Of a DNA stretch of 64,000 bases, positions 1-6,900 are shown piece by piece; position 1 is the first letter of the stretch, and each line of letters starts with the position of its first letter. Below the pieces are notes generated by a model that worked only from the letters and a program-made list of their open reading frames with translations, was not told the DNA's origin and searched no databases. The position numbers were made by a program, and so were the translations under genes. The DNA is from Tomitella biformata AHU 1821 (lineage in GTDB: Bacteria > Actinomycetota > Actinomycetes > Mycobacteriales > Mycobacteriaceae), in assembly GCF_000524475.1 (NCBI RefSeq), contig NZ_BAVQ01000013.1, forward strand, positions 1 to 64,000. Direction: 5' to 3'.

Positions 1-2
1 GT

Positions 3-42
3 GGGAATTTCTTACATTCCCTTCCTTGCACCTCCGGAGGTG
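3..42. repeat. Two short inverted repeats at the window edge
   Basis: Positions 3-8 (GGGAAT) and 16-21 (ATTCCC) form a perfect 6-bp stem. Positions 29-42 (CACCTCCGGAGGTG) are a perfect palindrome. They lie downstream of the minus-strand hydrolase stop at 86, so either could be a transcription terminator for it or for a gene outside the window. No T-run follows on the minus strand. No gene is visible in 1-85. Confidence 0.3.
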
Positions 43-85
43 TTTGTGAAGGCCTACTCGATATATATCAGCTCGGCACGGCAAG

Positions 86-1102
86 TTAGCTCGTCACCTC
101 GACGAGGTGCCGCAGTTCCGCGTTGAACTCGAAGGGCGCCTCGACGGGGGTCATGTGCCCCGCGCCGTCGAGCACCACATAGCGCTCTAGGGCGCCGGTC
201 GCCCGCAGCATCTCGGCCATCCGCTCCGAGTGCACGGCCGGGGTCAGCCTGTCCGCAGAGCCGACGATCACGGTGGTGGGCGCGGTGATGGCCGCCAGGC
301 CTACCCGCACGTCGACGTCGCTGAGCGCCACGCCCCAGCGGCCGCGGTTGCGGGCCCGGCAACTGCCCACGATGGCCCGGCTGAACGCCACCTGCGCGCG
401 AGTGGAGCCCCCGCCCATCGAGGCATATTGGAAGCCCCAGGCCGGCAGCAGGCCCGCGGCCAGCGGGGCGGAGAGCGCGACCCGGCCCACCGCGTACGCG
501 CCGGGCAGTCGTGTGGGGAAGGGCAGCACGCCGAAATCGTTGAGTAGGCGGTCCGTCGCGGTGCTGGCCAGCACGACGCCACGGCACTGCTCGGACACCA
601 GGCCCGGGTACCGCCCCGCCCAGGCGCTGATCGTCATGCCGCCCATGCTGTGGCCGACCAGGATCGCGCGCTGCCCGCCGGCTACCGCGGCCCGTACGAC
701 GGCGGCGAGATCGTCGCCGAGGGTAGCGATGGTGGGCTCGCTGAGGCCGCTGGGAGTGCGTCCGTGCCCGCGCTGGTCGTAGACGATCACCCGGTGGCTC
801 TGCGCCAAATCGTTGATCTGCGCGTTCCACACCCGCGAGTGGCAGGACCAGCCATGGCTGAGGACGATGGGGACGCCGTCGGCCGGGCCGCGCGCCTCCG
901 TGTAGATGGCCGTGCCGTCATCGGCGACCACCTCGAGGATCTCCGGATCGATGGTCGGATCGCGCAGCAGCAAATCCATCGCGCGACGGCGATCGTGGGT
1001 GTCCGAGGCCGAGGGGACTCGTCGGCCGCCGCCCCCGAATCGCGTGAGAGCCAGCGCGGTTGCTGGCCGCAAGGGCAGATTGGTGCCTGGAATATTGACC
1101 AT
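86..1102 (-). CDS. alpha/beta hydrolase
   Basis: A 338-residue alpha/beta-hydrolase-fold protein. The oxyanion-loop motif LSHGWS is followed by the nucleophile elbow GHSMGG, with Ser near residue 152. A later Asp in VGSADRLTP and a His in GAGHMTPVEAP complete a Ser-Asp-His triad. This is typical of esterases and C-C hydrolases; the substrate cannot be read. The start at 1102 is preferred over an upstream in-frame ATG because an AGAAGGA-like ribosome site precedes it and the extra N-terminal residues look non-coding. It lies downstream of the diiron oxygenase on the same strand, separated by a hairpin, so it probably has its own promoter. No signal peptide is evident. Confidence 0.85.
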   Translation of the reverse strand: MVNIPGTNLPLRPATALALTRFGGGGRRVPSASDTHDRRRAMDLLLRDPTIDPEILEVVADDGTAIYTEARGPADGVPIVLSHGWSCHSRVWNAQINDLAQSHRVIVYDQRGHGRTPSGLSEPTIATLGDDLAAVVRAAVAGGQRAILVGHSMGGMTISAWAGRYPGLVSEQCRGVVLASTATDRLLNDFGVLPFPTRLPGAYAVGRVALSAPLAAGLLPAWGFQYASMGGGSTRAQVAFSRAIVGSCRARNRGRWGVALSDVDVRVGLAAITAPTTVIVGSADRLTPAVHSERMAEMLRATGALERYVVLDGAGHMTPVEAPFEFNAELRHLVEVTS

Positions 1103-1146
1103 CAGCCCGATCCTTCTCCGCTCCCACATATCTACCCGCACACGCA

Positions 1147-1175
1147 GGTGTCCCCCGCGAGAACGCGGGGACACC
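1147..1175 (-). terminator. Hairpin between diiron oxygenase and hydrolase
   Basis: GGTGTCCC...GGGACACC forms a 12-bp stem with one bulged C and a GAGAA loop. It lies after the stop of the oxygenase gene (1227) and before the hydrolase start (1102), both minus strand. No U-tract follows on that strand, as is common for actinobacterial terminators. An operator role is the alternative. Confidence 0.45.
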
Positions 1176-1226
1176 GTTGTAGCGTAGAACTTTTTCGACC
1201 GCGCCGCAGCAATAAAATCCCAGCGC

Positions 1227-2144
1227 CTAGGCGATGTGCGCCCGGCGCAGCAGCAGTGCGGACGGCCCGCCGATCAAGCCGATTGAGTCCAGGAATTCCA
1301 CCGTCCCCGCGCAGCCCTCGTGGAGCATCGCGGAATAGTGCCGGTTGTGGCGCGCCGCGCGTCGCGCCTGCTTCGGGTCGAGGCCGACGGCCCGGTACAC
1401 CTCGGGGCTGACCAGTGTGCGGACGATGAAGAACGCGACACCGCCGAGCGACAGCCGGACATACCAACGTTGCAGCCGAGTGAGCTCCGCCGCCTTGCGG
1501 ATGGCCTCCTCGCGGGCGAAGCGGATGTGGCGGGCCTCCTCGGTCACGTGGATCTTGCTGACCTCCCGGGTGATCGGCTGGATGCGGGCATCGCGCATGA
1601 AATCGCGCTGCATCATGTCCAGGATCTCCTCCGCGAACAGGGTGCCGCCGTAGGCCAGCGAGCCGGTGGACGTGGACTTGAAGAACGTGCCCAGCCACAT
1701 CAACACCCGACCGGGCTTATAGCTGGGGATCCCGTAGGTTTGCGCCGCGCGGGCGAACATCGCGGAGTGCCGGCACTCGTCGCCGATCTCGGTCAGCGCG
1801 AACCGCACATGGGCGCTGGCGAAGTCCTGCCAGTAGATATCCCGCAGGAGCATCTGCATCAGGATCATCTCGAACCAGATGCCGGTGGAGCTGATGCTCG
1901 CAGCCTCGTGCGCGGTCAAGGCCACGCGCTGCTCCTGCGACATCGATTCCCACAGTTCGGTGCCGTACAGGCTGCACCACTCCGGCGTCATGCCGTACAG
2001 GGCGGGGTCGAGGGGCTGGTCCCAGTCGATCTCGACATTGGGGTCGAAGGATTTACGTGCGGAGGAGTTCAGCAGCCGGGCGGCGGTCTCTTGCCGAGGC
2101 GGCCGCGGCGCTGGCGGCTGGACACGATTTCCGGTGATCGACAT
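1227..2144 (-). CDS. AurF-like diiron oxygenase
   Basis: A 305-residue all-helical protein with the carboxylate/histidine motifs of the AurF/p-aminobenzoate N-oxygenase family: ALTAHEAAS, EIGDECRHSAMF, FAEEILD and VTEEARHIRFA. Together these supply the Glu and His ligands for a non-haem diiron site. Known members oxidise aryl amines or hydroxylate other substrates with O2; this substrate is unknown. The C-terminus carries a hydrophobic stretch (GGVAFFIVRTLV). There is no biosynthetic cluster around it, so it may be a stand-alone housekeeping member of the kind common in Mycobacteriales. The start at 2144 (ATG) is preceded by a weak GAGCGGG. Confidence 0.85.
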   Translation of the reverse strand: MSITGNRVQPPAPRPPRQETAARLLNSSARKSFDPNVEIDWDQPLDPALYGMTPEWCSLYGTELWESMSQEQRVALTAHEAASISSTGIWFEMILMQMLLRDIYWQDFASAHVRFALTEIGDECRHSAMFARAAQTYGIPSYKPGRVLMWLGTFFKSTSTGSLAYGGTLFAEEILDMMQRDFMRDARIQPITREVSKIHVTEEARHIRFAREEAIRKAAELTRLQRWYVRLSLGGVAFFIVRTLVSPEVYRAVGLDPKQARRAARHNRHYSAMLHEGCAGTVEFLDSIGLIGGPSALLLRRAHIA

Positions 2145-2218
2145 GATCGACCCGCTCTCGCGAAATGTAGCCAGGACTTCCGGTTACATACATCCAGTAT
2201 GGCACCGGGCCCGCGAAG

Positions 2219-2500
2219 TCACCAGGACTTTGGCTGCTGGATCTCGTCGACCTTGGGGCGGACATCGGCCATGTACACGCCGATGGCGACCACGCCGATG
2301 ACTCCAAACAGGCTCACCGGCCCCATCAGGAAGATCACGATAGTCGACACCGCGAGGATGCCGAGCCAGATGGGCTTGGTCAACTTGCCCACGGCTGGGA
2401 ACGCGTCCGCACGCTGCCGGATCGCATGAACCACCGCCACGGCCCCGAAAGCGAGGGCGGCGAGCTTAAGGGCGAAGAACAACCACGATACGGTTTGCAC
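2219..2500 (-). CDS. DUF2516 family membrane protein
   Basis: A 93-residue protein with two or three predicted membrane helices (VSWLFFALKLAALAFGAVAV and a central GILAVSTIVIFLMG...VIGVVAIGVYMA). It ends in a short charged tail, DVRPKVDEIQQPKSW. Length, topology and its place directly downstream of hbhA match the small membrane protein I recall as Rv0476 in M. tuberculosis. The function is unknown. The start is GTG with only a weak ribosome site. It is probably co-transcribed with the HbhA and XRE genes upstream. Confidence 0.75.
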   Translation of the reverse strand: MQTVSWLFFALKLAALAFGAVAVVHAIRQRADAFPAVGKLTKPIWLGILAVSTIVIFLMGPVSLFGVIGVVAIGVYMADVRPKVDEIQQPKSW

Positions 2501-2588
2501 CCCGTCAGTCTACGGATAGCAGACGCCCTGGCCACCATTACGGTGTCCAGGGCGTCCGATAACGCTATTCGGCAAGTGCCGAGCTAAT

Positions 2589-3362
2589 TCAGGCCTTCTT
2601 GCCCGGGGCCCGCTTGGCGGCGGGAGCAACCGGAGCAGCCTTGGCAGCCGGGGTGGCCGGGGTGGCCTTGGCGGCCGGCTTGCTCGGGGCGGCCGGAGCA
2701 GCCCTCTTCGCGGCCGGGGCCTGCTTCTGCGCCGCCTCGGAAACCTTCGCGGCAGCCTCGGTGGCGGACTTCTTCGCCTTGTCGGCGATCTCGGTCACCT
2801 TGTCGGCAGCGTCGGCGCCGGCGTCGACCACACGGTCAGCAGCCTCGTTGAGCTCCTCGCCGGCATCGATGCTGGCATCGCCGATGCGGTTGGAGACCAG
2901 GCCGCCCAGCTTGGCGGCGCGCTCGCCGACCTCACGGGTACGGGCCGCCACGGTGCCGAGGGCCTCCTCGGTCAGCTCGCGGGCGTCGGCGACATAGGCC
3001 TCGGCGCGCTCCAGGTTCTCCTCGACCAGCGGCTGGTGGCGGAGGCGCTCGACGGCCCCCTCGCCGCGCTCTGCGAGGGAGTTGTACAGGTCGGTCGCGA
3101 CCTGGACGTACGCCTCGGCGACCTTGCGGAGCTCCTCGGGGGTGAACTTCTCGCGGAGGTCGGAGATCTGGGTGGGGACATCCTCGGGCAGCCCCTGCAG
3201 ACGCTCACGGGTCTCCTCCGCCTTGGCCTGCCAGTCCGCGGTGCGGGCCTCGGCACGCTCGCGCAGCTTGGTGGCGACCTCAGTCACGGCCTGCAGCGCG
3301 TAGTCGCCTGCACCGACGGCGGCGAACAGCGGGGTCTTTACATTCTCGATCGGGTTGGACAT
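2589..3362 (-). CDS. hbhA: Heparin-binding hemagglutinin (HbhA-like)
   Basis: A 257-residue protein. The N-terminus begins MSNPIENVKTPLFAAVGAGD and leads into a long coiled-coil region of about 150 residues (KLRERAEARTADWQAKAEE onward). The C-terminal third is rich in Lys, Ala and Pro with repeated KAAPVAPAAK-type units. This layout is diagnostic of HbhA, the surface adhesin of mycobacteria whose Lys/Ala/Pro tail binds sulphated glycans and which has also been linked to lipid bodies. The start at 3362 is chosen because AGGGAG lies just upstream and the domain begins there; the longer ORF adds 16 implausible residues. It follows the XRE regulator gene and was probably transcribed with it. Confidence 0.9.
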   Translation of the reverse strand: MSNPIENVKTPLFAAVGAGDYALQAVTEVATKLRERAEARTADWQAKAEETRERLQGLPEDVPTQISDLREKFTPEELRKVAEAYVQVATDLYNSLAERGEGAVERLRHQPLVEENLERAEAYVADARELTEEALGTVAARTREVGERAAKLGGLVSNRIGDASIDAGEELNEAADRVVDAGADAADKVTEIADKAKKSATEAAAKVSEAAQKQAPAAKRAAPAAPSKPAAKATPATPAAKAAPVAPAAKRAPGKKA

Positions 3363-3406
3363 GTCACGCTCCCTGAATGGGTAGATTTCGGTCGGTCGAC
3401 CGGTGG

Positions 3407-3856
3407 TCAATTGACCGGTGCCGTCACCTTGGGATCGGCTCCGGCTGCCTCGACGGCTGCGGTTGCAGCCGCCACGGCGACGTTCTCTCGACAGAAGGAC
3501 TCGTAGACCTCAAGGACCACTTGCCGCTGCCGCTCCGTCAAAGCGGGGTCACTGAGCACGGCGTCTCGCACCGGGCTCGGCTCACGCTGCTCGAGGATTC
3601 CCGCGCGGACATACAGCGCCTCCGCGGACATCCTCAGCCCCTTGGCGATCTGGCCCAGGACCTCGGCTGAGGGCTTGCGCAGCCCCCGCTCGATCTGACT
3701 CAAGTACGGATTACTCACCCCCGCACGTTCAGCCAACTGCCGCAGGGAGAACTGCGCGGTCTCGCGCTGCGACCGGATGAAGCTGCCGATGTCCTGCGCG
3801 GTGTTGACGACCTTTTCCGTGCCGATCGCAACCGCATTCTCTACGTTCTCAGTCAT
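3407..3856 (-). CDS. XRE-family transcriptional regulator (Rv0474-like)
   Basis: A 149-residue regulator. Residues about 27-85 form a Cro/CI helix-turn-helix (FSLRQLAERAGVSNPYLSQI, then RKPSAEVLGQIAKGL). The rest is an Ala-rich helical tail that may mediate dimerisation. The start ATG is preceded by GGAGG. It is the first gene of the run XRE-hbhA-DUF2516, the order I recall for M. tuberculosis Rv0474-Rv0476. Two perfect inverted repeats lie 30-67 bp upstream of its start and are likely its operators. I recall a report that Rv0474 responds to copper; whether that holds here is unknown. Confidence 0.88.
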   Translation of the reverse strand: MTENVENAVAIGTEKVVNTAQDIGSFIRSQRETAQFSLRQLAERAGVSNPYLSQIERGLRKPSAEVLGQIAKGLRMSAEALYVRAGILEQREPSPVRDAVLSDPALTERQRQVVLEVYESFCRENVAVAAATAAVEAAGADPKVTAPVN

Positions 3857-3885
3857 GGCATCCTCCGTTGGCTACGAACCCAGAA

Positions 3886-3923
3886 TAGCAGATCTGCTAA
3901 CTATTGCAAGCACGTTGCTTGCA
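3886..3923. promoter_or_regulatory. Paired palindromic operators upstream of XRE-hbhA
   Basis: Two perfect dyads lie in the promoter region of the XRE gene: TAGCAGATCTGCTA at 3886-3899, and TGCAAGCA-N3-TGCTTGCA at 3905-3923. Their centres are about 21 bp apart, two helical turns. This would place two dimers on one face of the DNA and suggests autoregulation by the XRE protein or control by a second regulator. Confidence 0.6.
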
Positions 3924-3981
3924 CTGGGGTAATTTTCCCTGTGCGATCGATCACGCTGGTCCAGACTGTTTTAATGCTCAA

Positions 3982-5244
3982 CTACCCGCCGACGATGACT
4001 TGCGAAACAACGTGAATCACCAAGCCAGCTAGCGCTCCGACCACCGTTCCGTTGATCCGGATGAACTGCAAATCCCGCCCGGCCTGCACCTCGATCTTGC
4101 GGCTGGCCTCCTCCCCGTCCCACCGCGCGACGGTGTCGGTGATGACGCTGGTGATCTCGCCGGAGTAGTTCTCCACCACGTATCGCGCGCCGTCTGAGAG
4201 CCAGCGGTCGACCTTGCCGCGTGCCGCCGGATCGTCCCGCAGGCGCTCGCCGATACGGATGCTGTACTCGACGAACTTTGTCCGCAATGTGCTCGACGGG
4301 TCCCGGACCGAGTCCTCGATCAACTTCTTGGCGATCCGCCACGCCGCCTCCGCCGCCGTCGCGATCTCCTTGCGCCCCATCAGCTCGGCCTTGACCTTCT
4401 CCGCCTTGGCCATCGTCGCGGGATCGTTCTGGAGGTCCCGCGCGAAGTCGACGAGGAACGCGTTCATCGCCTGCCGAATCTCATGCTGCGGGTCCGAGCG
4501 CACCTTCCAGGTGAACTCGACGATCTCTCGGTGGATCTTCTCCCCCACCATCATGTCGACGAACTTCGGCGACCAGGTCGGCGAATCGCGCGTGATGACC
4601 CGGTCGATGGTCTCCTGCGAGCCCAGCGCCCACTCGTACGCCCGCTCGCACAGCATCTCGATGATCGGCAGCTGGCGGTCCTCCTTGAGCAGCTCCTCGA
4701 GGACCTTGCCGATCGGTGGGCCCCACGCCGGCTCGGCGAGGCGGCGCACGATGGTCGCGTCGATGATCTGCTGGACGTCGTCGTCCTTGAGCACCGTCAC
4801 CAATCCCAGCGCCAGCGTCGACGCCTCCGCCGCCACCCGCTCGGCATTGCGCGGCTGTGCCATCCACGTGCCGACCCGCTCGGGGATGCGCGCCGACTCG
4901 AGCTTGCCCAGCACCGCCTCCGGCGCCAGGAAGTTCTCGCCGACGAACGAGCCGAGGCTCTCCCCGATCTGATCCTTCTTCTTTCGGATGATGGCGGTGT
5001 GCGGGATCGGGATCCCCAGCGGATGCCGGAACAGCGCCGTGACGGCGAACCAGTCCGCGAGCCCGCCGACCATGCCCGCCTCAGCCGCGGACTTCACATA
5101 GGACACCCAGCCGTGCTCACCGCCGCCCTCCGAGAGGAGGCACAGCAGGTACACCAGCGTCACGCCCACCAGGAAACCCGTGGCCACGAGTTTCATGCGG
5201 CGCAGATCCTTGACCTTCGCAGCGTCGTCAAATGTTGTCAGCAC
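3982..5244 (-). CDS. DUF445 family membrane-anchored protein
   Basis: A 420-residue protein with an N-terminal membrane helix (MKLVATGFLVGVTLVYLLCLL), a short loop with GGLADWFAVTALFRHPLG (characteristic of DUF445), a long helical middle, and a C-terminal hydrophobic segment (VGALAGLVIHVVSQVIVGG). The family is widespread, probably inner-membrane, and of unknown function. Its position beside the XRE/hbhA genes and divergent from a TetR gene matches M. tuberculosis Rv0473/Rv0472c as I recall it. The start is GTG at 5244 with no strong ribosome site. Confidence 0.85.
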   Translation of the reverse strand: MLTTFDDAAKVKDLRRMKLVATGFLVGVTLVYLLCLLSEGGGEHGWVSYVKSAAEAGMVGGLADWFAVTALFRHPLGIPIPHTAIIRKKKDQIGESLGSFVGENFLAPEAVLGKLESARIPERVGTWMAQPRNAERVAAEASTLALGLVTVLKDDDVQQIIDATIVRRLAEPAWGPPIGKVLEELLKEDRQLPIIEMLCERAYEWALGSQETIDRVITRDSPTWSPKFVDMMVGEKIHREIVEFTWKVRSDPQHEIRQAMNAFLVDFARDLQNDPATMAKAEKVKAELMGRKEIATAAEAAWRIAKKLIEDSVRDPSSTLRTKFVEYSIRIGERLRDDPAARGKVDRWLSDGARYVVENYSGEITSVITDTVARWDGEEASRKIEVQAGRDLQFIRINGTVVGALAGLVIHVVSQVIVGG

Positions 5245-5393
5245 CTAGCCATTGTCGCCGCCGCACGCCCGCCGCGCGCGCTATCGGGGGCCAACGTCAC
5301 ATTCGCGGGAAGGATGACCCGCCACCGCATGCCACCGCATTCCTGGCACCACATACAGTTGCTAGAGACAGAAATCGGCAGAGTTGACAGGCA

Positions 5394-6107
5394 ATGTGGA
5401 GCACGGTGACGGACAGCAAGCAATCGGCAGCCCCGGTGATCGATGGCCGGAAGCGGCGCTGGCAGGAACATAAGCTCGCCCGCAGGTCGGAACTGGCCGA
5501 CGGCGCGCTGGCCGCTATCCGGCGCCGCGGAAGCGACATCGGCATGGACGAGATCGCCAGCGAGATCGGCGTGTCCAAGACCGTGCTCTACCGCTACTTC
5601 GAGGACAAGAGCGACCTCACCAGTGCCGCGACGCTCCGCTTCATGGAGAACCGGCTAGCACCCGCCCTCGCTGAGGCCTTCTCCCAGGACTTGGACGAGT
5701 TCGGGCTGGCCGAGGCCGCCATCTCCGTCTATGTCCGCACGGTCGCCGACGAGCCGGAGATCTACCCGTTCGTGATGGGAATGAAGGCCACCGGGCCGGG
5801 TGTCCGCGACGCCGTCGCGGCGAGCGAGCAGATCGTCGCCGACATGCTCGCCGAGGTCCTGCGCCTGCACCTCGCGCAGCGCGGCCTCGCCACCGAGGGC
5901 TCGAGCACCTGGGCATACGGCGTCGTGGGCGCGGTGCAGGTGGCCACCCACCGCTGGATGTCGCATCGCACGACGGACGTCGACGAGCTGATCGAGCACC
6001 TGCTGATGCTGGCCTGGGGCGCCATCGAGGCGATCGTCAAGGCTAATGGCTCCCGCGCCCAGTTCATGGCGGCAAACCACATCCTGCCCACGCCTGACCA
6101 GAGCTGA
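5394..6107 (+). CDS. TetR-family regulator (Rv0472c-like)
   Basis: A 237-residue regulator. Residues about 25-75 hold the TetR DNA-binding domain, with the recognition region MDEIASEIGVSKTVLYRYFE. The remainder is an alpha-helical ligand-binding domain. It is divergent from the DUF445 gene with 149 bp between starts, so it may control that gene. An in-frame GTG 12 bp downstream is an alternative start. The stop codon directly abuts the stop of the convergent DUF167 gene. Confidence 0.85.
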   Translation: MWSTVTDSKQSAAPVIDGRKRRWQEHKLARRSELADGALAAIRRRGSDIGMDEIASEIGVSKTVLYRYFEDKSDLTSAATLRFMENRLAPALAEAFSQDLDEFGLAEAAISVYVRTVADEPEIYPFVMGMKATGPGVRDAVAASEQIVADMLAEVLRLHLAQRGLATEGSSTWAYGVVGAVQVATHRWMSHRTTDVDELIEHLLMLAWGAIEAIVKANGSRAQFMAANHILPTPDQS

Positions 6108-6332
6108 CTACTCGGACACCTCGAACCGTTTGTGCCGCGAGGTGTGGCCCGAGACCAGCTCCACACGGCTCTTCGACACGCCGTAGTGCTTGGCCAGCAC
6201 CTCGATCGCGGCCTTGTTCGCCTTGCCCTCCACCGCCGGCGCGCGCACGAAGACCACCAGGGTCCCGTCGTCCTGCCGCTCGACGAGGGGGCCCTTCTTG
6301 CTGTTCGGCTTGATCTGCGCGCTGACGATCAT
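6108..6332 (-). CDS. DUF167 (YggU-like) protein
   Basis: A 74-residue protein with the DUF167 signature: an N-terminal strand (VSAQIKPNSKK), the motif FVRAPAVEGKANKAAIEVLAK, and the basic segment SGHTSRHKRFEV. The family fold is a small alpha/beta protein of unknown role. The start at 6332 is chosen because the domain begins there; the upstream extension runs into the AT-rich regulatory region of the neighbouring gene. It is convergent with the TetR gene, with no bases between the stop codons. Confidence 0.82.
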   Translation of the reverse strand: MIVSAQIKPNSKKGPLVERQDDGTLVVFVRAPAVEGKANKAAIEVLAKHYGVSKSRVELVSGHTSRHKRFEVSE

Positions 6333-6398
6333 GCGGCCAGTATCCCGCACTAGTGGCCACTGCGGCGGACGCCGCCCCCAGACCCTGATTCGATACCT

Positions 6399-6420
6399 AT
6401 CTATATTGATATTTCTAGAT
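6399..6420. promoter_or_regulatory. AT-rich imperfect dyad upstream of CadI/ArsI-like gene
   Basis: ATCTATA (6399-6405) and TCTAGAT (6414-6420) form a 6/7-match inverted repeat inside a markedly AT-rich stretch. ArsR/SmtB-type metal sensors bind such AT-rich dyads, and the downstream gene is of a metal/arsenical-induced family. No regulator gene of that type is adjacent. Confidence 0.4.
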
Positions 6421-6476
6421 TCAGAGCGCAAGATGGCATCGACAGTTATCAATACAACGCCATTGGAGTGACCGTC

Positions 6477-6896
6477 ATGTCCCGCGCCCAGCTCGCCCTC
6501 AATGTCGCCGACCTCGAAGGCTCGGTGACCTTCTACTCCAAGCTATTCGGCGTCGAGCCCGCCAAACGCCGACCCGGTTACGCGAACTTCGTGATCGCAA
6601 ATCCGCCACTCAAGCTCGTCCTGATCGAGGGCGAGCCCGGCCAGGCCACCCGCCTGGACCACCTCGGCATCGAGGTGGAGACCGCCGAGGAGGTCGCCGC
6701 GGCCACCACCCGACTCAAGGCCGCCGAGCTCGCCACCTTCGAGGAGAATGACACGTCCTGCTGCTACGCGCTGCAGGACAAGGTCTGGGTGCACGGTCCC
6801 GGACAGGAGCCGTGGGAGGTCTACGTCGTGAAGGCCGACGCCGAGCAGATGGGCGAGAGCCCCGCCATCGACGGTCCTGCCTGCTGCGCAGGCTGA
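6477..6896 (+). CDS. CadI/ArsI-family glyoxalase-fold protein
   Basis: A 139-residue vicinal-oxygen-chelate protein. MSRAQLALNVADLEGSVTFY starts the fold; DHLGIEV (His62) and EPWEVYVVKAD (Glu about 114) are likely metal ligands. A vicinal Cys pair (DTSCCYALQ, Cys95-Cys96) and a C-terminal CCAG are typical of the cadmium-inducible CadI proteins and of ArsI, which cleaves the C-As bond of trivalent organoarsenicals using that Cys pair. Either role fits. The ATG at 6477 is preferred over the in-frame GTG at 6468 because GGAG (6465-6468) gives correct spacing. It is an orphan: no arsR, arsM or efflux gene lies nearby. Confidence 0.85.
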   Translation: MSRAQLALNVADLEGSVTFYSKLFGVEPAKRRPGYANFVIANPPLKLVLIEGEPGQATRLDHLGIEVETAEEVAAATTRLKAAELATFEENDTSCCYALQDKVWVHGPGQEPWEVYVVKADAEQMGESPAIDGPACCAG

Positions 6897-6900
6897 CCTC

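Noticed and set aside
54-830. 258-residue Arg-rich ORF on the minus strand over the hydrolase
   Set aside because: Low-complexity Arg/Gly/Ala composition and full overlap with a well-supported hydrolase gene; a frame shadow of high-GC DNA.
2187-2201. CATAC-N5-GTATG dyad upstream of the diiron oxygenase
   Set aside because: Only 5 bp per arm; such dyads are frequent by chance.
5310-5345. Repeated CACCGCAT units upstream of the TetR gene
   Set aside because: Two short imperfect copies only; no array or known operator pattern.
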